Shown here piece after piece: positions 56,457 to 64,000 of a DNA stretch of 64,000 nucleotides (positions within the stretch are counted from its first letter, which is position 1; each line of letters starts with the position of its first letter). The stretch spans positions 9,217,501 through 9,281,500 of the forward strand of contig CM020513.1 in NCBI GenBank assembly GCA_009823395.1. Direction: 5' to 3'. Under the pieces are notes generated by a model. The model was given only the letters and a program-made list of their open reading frames with translations, was not told the DNA's origin and made no database searches. Source of the DNA: Thamnaconus septentrionalis. Its lineage: Eukaryota; Chordata; Actinopteri; Tetraodontiformes; Monacanthidae. The translations under genes and the position numbers were made by a program.

Positions 56457-58799
56457 GTAAGAATTGTGTTAAACGGCTCCATTAGCTGCATGCCTGTATA
56501 CGGTGATGGGGGTTTGGGGGGGTCAGCACACGTCATTACTATCAATAGAGGAAGCGAAGATATGAATTGAGTGAATTATGAATCAGTTCGCACCTCTCCA
56601 GACTAGAGGTCGAGGCAAGTATAACAAGTCATTCTGAATGCTCTGTGTGTAATTGTGTAGGTGACAAGAAGTTGAAAGGTGCGCTGACCTCACCAACAGC
56701 CAGGAGAAGGACTCTATGGCTAATCCAAGGTTTTATTGAGGAAGGAGAAGAAAAGAAAGCAACATCAGACAACGTAGGAAAAGAACCAGCAGTTTATTTT
56801 AACCAGGCCGTTTCAGCACCGGCAGCTCTTGTCCAGATTGAAAACTCTGAATTTAAGGCGGTGCTCATTTTTCACTCTTTTTTTCACTAACCAGGTTCCA
56901 AATTGTTGTTGTGAATTCCTCCTAGATTAGTTTAGGAGCTTGATTTGATGCATCAGGGTCGTTCGTTCCTTGTCTGACGCCGCCATTTCATGCAATTGGC
57001 AAAACAAAAAAAGACGTCTCTGGCAGGATTTGTGTCATTGAGTCGTAATAAGACCAATCAATAACACATTTCGGACGACAAGTCCTCTAAAGCCGGAGTG
57101 ATCAATATTTTTTATATTAAAAATGGATTAAATGCCTCTGCGTGAGGTGGAATGTGTCACTTGCCGTGGAGAAACCTTGCGGGCGGTGACCCTGCAACCG
57201 CCGGCAAATGGCAACCAGCACACAGCTGCTTTTTTGATACCGCAAATGAATTTGGGTCCGTGCCAGCAGCAAACCTGGCAACTAAAGCCGGCTCTGCCCA
57301 CATGTGTGTTTTGACACGAAAAGAGAAGAGGTTGCTCTTGTCCAGCAGCCATGTGCAAAACCCATTATCCTAGACTGTGAGGTAATAGAGGAGAAGGACT
57401 CTTAAAAAAACACAAAAAAAAAAACTGGGATTTTTATTCCCCAAAATAATGGCTGTCTTTTTTTATTTACTGCTGCATTTTTATGCAACAACCGTGAATG
57501 TTTCTGGAAGCCCCTGCAGTAATGCGCGCTGTAGTCACCCGCAGCCACTGAGCTGGAAAAGCAGTGTTTGTGAACGCAGCACACCGCTCCACCTGCCACA
57601 GCTTCCTGTGTAAACGTGCCGAGCCTGAGCTGCCGCAGCCCGAGTTCCCCCGAGACTTTCTCCTCAACCTCCCGTTTCTCTAGTTGCGAAGGCTCACTGT
57701 CAACCCGGTGCTGACGCCGGCTTTCAGTTCTGCAAATTTTTTTTTTTTTTTTTTTGCTTTCCTTCAGCTCTGCAAAAACTGTCACTGTGCCATCAAGTTT
57801 TGAGGGTGAGACTTTGGTCAAGGTGGAACTCACCGTCAGTCAAGGCTTTGATCAAATTCAACTTTCAAACGACACCCCGTTCCCACATATTTGTTGTTCA
57901 GTCTATCCAAACAAATTCCACAGGGATCAAGAGAAAAGTATCTTTAGCACTCTGTTAACAGTGGACCCGCATTAAAAAAAAAAAAAAAATCAATTTAAGC
58001 CGTATGCTGAAACTCTGCATATCTGGAAGGAGAGAAAATAGGAGAGTTGCATGTCAGTTTCAGAGGCTTGAATAAGCAGCTGACTGAGGTTGTGGTCACT
58101 TACCTGGGACACAGGATTGTTTCTAATAGGTCCATTGAACCAAAAAAGGATTGTGAGAAAACACTGAACAGATAACATGGCGGGATGGATGTTAAATCTG
58201 TTGGGCTGGTAAAGGCTGGTCAACTTAAATTGTTGGGAAAAAAAAGAAAAAGAAAAGATGCATCTGATTGACTTTGACACTTAATTAACAAATATTTAAC
58301 CAAGTTTTTCCAGTGGTGAGAATTTTTTTGTTTTTTTGACAGATTGCTGAGTATCACATCCACGTCTTCGTTGTCGAAAAGGGATTTCGATGGCTCACCC
58401 AGGTCGGCGCTCGCGCACAGCAAACTCACGCACTGCAAATGTAATCAGAATAACGGGGTGAAATAGAGGGTAAGCCACTGATGAATTGCGTGTCTGCCAG
58501 CGTCGTTGCCCTCCAGAGTGACGGAGACATGATTCTTTGACGTGACTGCGTGTGTGTGTGTCGTAAGAAAAAAAAAAAAAATTTAAAAAAAAGGCCGTCG
58601 ACGCCAAACGCGAGGCGAGAACTTCCGACTGAAGCCCAGTTCACACTGGGCCCCGACTCCCAGTCTCACACTTGCTTTACTTCTGGACTCGGGTGATTAC
58701 AGCCTTAGTAAGCTGCTTATAAAGTTGATGAATTTTCCCTCTCAGAAAGCCCCTGACCGTACTGAGCGTGCGTGTGTGTGTGTGTGTGTTATCCCCCCT

Positions 58800-58995
58800 C
58801 CATTATTTAAAAAGAGACATTCAAAGCATGAAGACCATTAAAGAGCGGCTGATGTCCAGCAGGGTCTGACAGCCGGGGCTCTGTTGCTGATTAATAAGCT
58901 TCTAACGCTCGTATATTATTAAACGGCAGGCCAACACAGTTGTGCACATCATTATTTTTACACCGTGCCTGTGATTATCAAAGATCACAGCAAAG
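58800..58995. promoter_or_regulatory. Candidate conserved non-coding element
   Basis: The block contains ACCATTAAAGAGCGG, GCTGATTAATAAGCTTC and CGTATATTATTAAACGG, plus GATTATCAAAGATCACAGC, whose ATCAAAG core is TCF/LEF-like. It is non-repetitive and non-coding. The call is inference from composition. Confidence 0.3.
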
Positions 58996-60114
58996 GGGAT
59001 ACATGGCGAGGCGGTCAGCCGAGTGGCGCGCACGCAGACAGGGTTTAATGAAACGAATCGGCCCTCCTCTCCGCCGCTGCTGCTGCGGAACCCCGTCGGC
59101 ACACGCACAACTTTTTAGATTGGGAGGTGGCTTGAAATAAAGACCCAGAATCCTTTGCGGCGTGCTATTGAAATAAATGGGTCAACATTGTTACAGTAAG
59201 TGGCTTACACGCTAGCAGCGGGGGGCGGGAAGGGCCGCGCGTAGCGGCGGCGCCAACAGACGTCGGCCGTGGCCGATTGTTTACAACATCAGCGCCCACC
59301 CCCTCGAAAACCGCGGGAAACAATCCATTACACGGATAAAATGCCGGTTTTCCCCTCCGTTTCTCTCGCTGGCTCTCTGAAAGCTGACCTTTAGTATAAA
59401 GCGGCAATGACAACATCGCTCAGGATATTTCCTAACCTTTTGTTTCTTTGTGCTTGTGTGCGCCGGCTTCCACAAAATACCATAGCGAAAGAGAACCGAA
59501 GAAAAAAAGTCCAGCAGGAAATATGTCAGCGGTGCGTTTTAGCTGGTCGGCTGGCAGTAGAAGGCGGCTAGCAAGCGCGGGCCGCTAGCTGCTGACCGTC
59601 AGCGTTTCGGGTTTTCGTTTGACTTCCAACGTCAACGCAAAAGGAGGCAATAGGGGACGGGGTCTTTTTTTACCGCCGTCATTCCCCGTCTGCCTCGCGA
59701 AGCCGCCAACATTACCGCGCGACACTCGCTGCTGAACCATTTTTAGGCACAATTGCAGGCTCTGCCGACGGGGAGATGAGTTAATGTGCGTGGCATTAAG
59801 CAATTTTTTTTTTTCCCCATTCAGCCAATAAATTACAGCGAGCCCTCCCACGCAAGCAGAATGAGCAGTCTGCAGCGAGATCACGCTGTCAAGTGAGTGC
59901 ATGCACTCCCCGAACACATATTCACACATACACACACACATACAAACATATGTTTAAAGAAATCCATCCTCGCATCACATGAGCAACAATTCAATCAAAT
60001 GAAAAGTCTATTTTTCTCATCTACATGGCCAGCTGTTGTTTTGTGAAAAGTTTTTTTCATCCATTTTTGGGATCATCAATAGGATGAACGAAACAGAACT
60101 ATGAGAAAGGCGAT

Positions 60115-60260
60115 TATGTTTAATTACCTAAACACTAATCAGTCATTTCCATTAATTTAATTAGTTTAGTAATTGAATAAAAAAAAAAACGTTAATAGGC
60201 TAATTAATCTGGTAATACACCGATGGGCTAATTATGTTGACATCATGGCAAAAAGTTTGT
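60115..60260. promoter_or_regulatory. ATTA-dense block, candidate regulatory element
   Basis: Within about 145 bp, TTTAATTACC, CACTAATCAG, TTAATTTAATTAG, GTAATTGAAT, GGCTAATTAATC and GGGCTAATTATG give many homeodomain cores on both strands, around an A10 run. Low-complexity AT-richness could explain part of this. Confidence 0.28.
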
Positions 60261-60479
60261 GCAGAAATAAAAATGCTTGGTAGTCGAGCATTGAGGGGAA
60301 AGCGCGCCATTTCTAATTATTGGAATATGTTATTCTACATTTTATGACAGCTGTTTCAAGACGAATCTGCAATTTAGAGCAGATAGTCGGGGATGTTTCC
60401 AGCAAGATAGGAACCCAGATAGCTCGCTGTCTTTTAAAACCCAAGTAGAGAAGCCAATTCTCCATGTGGTTGTTACTTT

Positions 60480-60565
60480 TTTTTCCATCCATCCATTCAT
60501 CCATCCAAGCATTTTCTATACTAGCTCACTAATGCACTCAAGGTCGTGGGGCCTGTTTCTAAATG
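60480..60565 (-). mobile_element. Tail fragment of the SINE-like repeat, reverse orientation
   Basis: TTTTCCATCCATCCATTCAT and CCATCC are followed by GCATTTTCTATACTAGCTCA, then CTCAAGGTCGTGGGGCC. This reads as the (GGAT)n tail and 3' end of the fish repeat seen at 10658-10987 in the opposite orientation. Only the distal part is recognisable. Confidence 0.5.
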
Positions 60566-63500
60566 TCGGACCAAAGGCAGGTCTTTGGACAGTGGCTGAT
60601 TCCAGATGAAAATGAATGAAGATGAATTTAAAAAGCAACCGCCCACCCCTCAAAAGCGATACAGCAATGATATACAATTAATTGTTGTTGTGTCTCTCAT
60701 GAAGTGTTTCTTAATGTTCCTTAATGAAACCTCAGACTGTTGGGTTTGTTTCTTCTGCTTTGCATTCAGGCAGCACATGATGAGTTTTGTCATTTCTTCC
60801 AAGAAATACATCACAAACCTCAGCCCCATTATAATTTCTCTCTCGCAGATTTCCATGGCTACACTGCACGGCGCAGCGACCGGTCGGGAAAAAGTCGAGC
60901 CGCCGTCAACGCTGAACAAAGTGGTGTAATAGATGTTTGGCCTTGTTTGTCATTTGTCCTGTGTACTAACCTGTTGCTGAGGCTGTGATCAGAATGAAAC
61001 ACTGCATTGACTGTGGCAGGCTGTATCTGAAACAGCCTACTATACCGGAAAAGGTGCAGTTATGTTGCGAAAAAAAGAGAAATCTTTACACATCAAAGAT
61101 GATGATCACAGATGAAGCAACACACTGTGCCCGACCAAGTAACCAAAGCTGTTAGAGCCACTCGACTTCCCTCAGAATGTCAAACTCTCATTCGTTGATT
61201 ACTTACTTGATTACTCTGACTGTTGCTCTAATGAGAGACAAGTAATCAAACATCTCATTGACTTGCTGACATCAGAATTCATGCTAAACGTTTCTTATCC
61301 ACGTGCGAGTGTGAATGCCCGGCAGTTGCACAGGTGTGCATAGGTCTAGCTGCATACCTACGATCCATTGCTGGATCAGGACAAGCATTTCTGACCAATG
61401 GCTACCAATCAGGAAGACTGACGGGGTCTTAACGGACCAAACAACAAAAGAGAAGGGGGCGGAGGCACAGCCTTGGAGCCTGGGTTCATTATTTACAGCT
61501 AAAAACAGGAATCACCAGAAGGCTCCAATTAGATGGCAAAAGTGAGGGCAACCAGCGCAGAGGCTGTGAAGGGACACAGGTTTGTGAAAGGTGGGGAACC
61601 TGGTGACTGACAAGCGAGGAGCTCTGCCGGGTCACATAAGAGCCTTGGCCTTTGCGGTCGTACTCTGGTCCCTGCTGTGCAGCCATGCGCTCTGCAGGCT
61701 GTCTTCTGTTTGTGTTTGGATGCTTTGCTGCGCGAGCTGTGTGAGTGTGTGGCATCCCAGGTTTGGAGAGGAGGGAGATGGTTGCTAGCTGCAGGTCTTA
61801 AGACGGGAAATGCTAAAAACATCTTTGTGCAAGTCCCCAGATGGTAGAATTGTCCGCTTGCTGAGTCAGGTTTCTGATTCGTTTGTTTACTGGCTTCCTG
61901 GCTTCAGCCAACGGTTTTGACGTCCTGACTCTGGGAATTCCTCGCCTGCATGTAGTTTCCTTCACAGCCTACAAGTCAAGCACCTGCTTCTGTTGCAACC
62001 TGGCACAGACACTTCATCACATGTATTGCGACCAATGTCACCACTGCAGGGAACATTGCAGCTCTTTCAGTTATAAAGACATTTGAAGTCCTGTTTTTCC
62101 CTTGTGGAATAAACCTGGTTCTGGCCAGTTAACTTCTTTAATCTTTCAGACAAAACCTCACAGAAGACCTCAGGAACAATGGCTTACTTATGGAAGAGGT
62201 GCAAATGATCACAATCTAGATCTAGGCATCAAAAGTTTTCCCAAATCGTCCCAAGTTAACGTCTCCCTTCTTCATGAGAACTGCTCACTTGCGAAAAATT
62301 AAAGACCAGTTGGGTGACTCTGGGGTGTGAGTCATGTAACCGAGATATGGAGAAAGATGCAGCCCAGGTGGGGGAAAAACAATGGAAAACAAATAATACG
62401 GTGACACGGGCTTTGATTGGATAATACAGAAAATTTTACGCTTGATCACCTAGGCGCTCGTTCCATTAAAAAGTCAAACATCATTATTGTCGCTGGTGTT
62501 GTAAGCCATAAAATATACACAATGGAAAATTAGTTGGAGACCAATTTCTCAACACGCGACGAAGATACAAGAAGAGGTGGAATGAAGTTCAGCTTGGCAG
62601 TGCTTGCGTCTCATCCCATTGGCTTTGATTGCTTCTGAAACAATTGAAAAGCCGTGGGCAAGACCATTTTTAATCTCTGAAGATGTATTGTGGTGATTTC
62701 GGATGGTGTACAGCCGCTCTATAGTGGGTGTTTGATTTCCTTTATGAATTTATGTCTGAGAATGCATTAATTTAGGGGCATTTCCCGGACCAACTGTATG
62801 CACGCTCCTCCTCGAATGTGGCTAATTAATGGAAAGATATGACACGTTCACTCTCCCCGGTGCGCCAGCTTGACTGCTTATTCATGCTAACACTGAACAT
62901 ATGGATCTTAAAGCCAGTCATCCCCGAACCACATGGTAAAGCAGTCCTTGCGTTCACTGGATTTAACGCCTTCAAAAAAAATTAAATCAAGTCAACTGCA
63001 GAACCAGCCACTATTTAACAGCTATTTAAGGTGCGAAATACGCATCCCCATATTCGACTTCTGTAGAATGAGAATCATTTATTAGAGGTTTATGTATGGT
63101 AAAAAAATCTTTCCGGCTATCAACTGAGGTGAAAGTGAATGACGCCAAAGCGATCATTGCAGTACTCCAGGCTTGCGCGGAGCAAAGTGGCCACCGTTGT
63201 GTGAAATGATCAGCCGCCATTGTCATTCCGTTCAAAGTGAACCAGTCACGCAGTCTTGTGTGGCGTCAACCCAGTGTGCCGTTGATGACTCAACAGTTTG
63301 GCATCAATCACCTTCCCGCTCTATGCTGAGGAATCCAAATATTTTGCGCTCATAACAGACGCCCACTGGTAAAAGCTCAAATGTAAGAAACTCACTCTTG
63401 GTGCTAGTTTTTGTTGTTGTTGAAAATGAATGTCCTTTAAGGAATTCTATTTCCACCACATTATAAAAGGCTGAGATAAAACTTGTTAGGTTTTCTGGCC

Positions 63501-64000
63501 TGTGTTAAAATAAAGTCAAAGTCGGCACTTTAGCACAACCAAAAAAACCCAGGGTACTTACAGCAGGGAAAAAAATAGAATTAAAATGAAAAAAATGCAA
63601 CAAAATATGAATACAGCCCGATAGTGACGTTCAGAAGTAGCCTAATAGAAAAAGCTTAGATTGCCTTTGAAATAAAACTGCCTCAGATCTGAACAGCCAC
63701 TCAAGTGTTTGTCCATCATCTTCCCAAACGAGTTCTTGGTTTTGTTTTTTGCGCACAACTTTGGGAAACGTCTATCCATGTCTCACATTAGCCTTGCACA
63801 ATTTCATCCGGAAATCTCTTTGCTAATATTTGTCAAACCTCTCGTCACGGCTTCTTCTCAGCCTCCAGTGGTCTCCTCTTTCTGCCATCGTCGCAGTCTG
63901 CCATTAATGTCTCAGACAGCTCATTTGATCCCTCCCTGGTGCACTCTCCACCTCGGCTTTATATGTGAACTCAGCTCTAGCGCGCTGCACGGAAAAGTCT
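60566..64000. other. Non-genic stretch
   Basis: No gene is recognised. The frames 60606-60929 (plus), 61489-61822 (minus) and 61883-62086 (plus) have no domain. TTCTTTAATCTTTCAG near 62150 resembles an acceptor but is not followed by an open exon with a donor. TAATTA-type words occur near 62820 and 62980. Confidence 0.5.

Larger units (their letters stand above)
52251..60479. other. Non-genic stretch with several CNE-like blocks
   Basis: No gene is recognised. T20 tracts lie at 52703-52722 and 57737-57756, and A17 at 52981-52998. A (CTTT)n run lies at 52828-52850 and (GTTT)n at 53642-53662. CNE-like blocks lie at 54440-54750 and 58800-58995. CpG-rich, non-repetitive DNA lies at 55980-56456 and 59200-59760, and an ATTA-dense block at 60115-60260. 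The longest frame, 55951-56448 (minus), has no domain. Confidence 0.5.

Noticed and set aside
60560..60590. ATGTCGGACCAA, another word shared with foldback element A
   Set aside because: It is an isolated short match without arms or loop, and is best treated as chance.
1..64000. Search for a bacterial-style defence or toxin system, CRISPR array, phage or integrated virus
   Set aside because: No long conserved open frames, regular spacer-repeat arrays or viral protein motifs are present. The window is animal non-coding DNA.

Overview
The window looks like vertebrate, most probably teleost fish, nuclear DNA. It is full of long dinucleotide microsatellites ((CA)n, (TC)n, (TA)n) and (GGAT)n-tailed interspersed repeats of a type familiar from fish genomes. 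It carries short hAT and Harbinger-like DNA transposon relics and has no bacterial-style packed coding. No rRNA, tRNA, CRISPR array, virus or multi-gene operon is visible. Nearly all open frames are short and arise from microsatellites, CpG-rich DNA or chance.

The best gene evidence is one short candidate first coding exon on the minus strand at 19843-19799. It has a strong start context, a 15-residue hydrophobic start that looks like the front of a signal peptide, and then a consensus splice donor. It sits in a CpG-rich, promoter-like block (about 18880-20830) packed with (TC)n/(GA)n tracts, a CTG/CCG array and a homopurine tract. I do not recognise the gene. If the exon is real, coordinates below 19799 would be its first intron and coordinates above about 20200 its promoter side. 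The rest of the window would then be intronic or intergenic, the kind of gene-poor DNA that surrounds developmental genes in fish. Weaker splice-like signals on the plus strand (1909, 15353-15428, 38611, 56456) could mark non-coding or alternative exons.

Layout: 1-2100 is unique DNA with homeodomain-type motifs. 2105-2644 is a hAT-like element with an exact 8-bp target duplication. 3978-4045, about 7990-8240, about 9878-10130 and about 14810-14890 are short inverted-repeat or MITE-like relics. 10658-10987 is a SINE-like repeat. 17260-20830 is the microsatellite and CpG cluster with the candidate exon. 23215-23359 and 24500-24662 are two related foldback elements whose loops contain telomere-type TTAGGG repeats. 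25368-25705 is a second, unrelated hAT-like element with an exact 8-bp target duplication. About 30121-30804 is a broken Harbinger/Myb-SANT-like relic. 33135-33290 is a degenerate tandem repeat. 39577-39760 and 52192-52250 are LINE-3'-end-like fragments. About 49285-49485 and 60480-60565 are further fragments of the SINE-like repeat. Between these lie AT-rich stretches dense in TAATTA/ATTA words that resemble vertebrate conserved non-coding elements, though conservation cannot be judged from one sequence.

I found no convincing new multi-component system. The most unusual structure is the pair of foldback elements carrying telomeric repeats in their loops.
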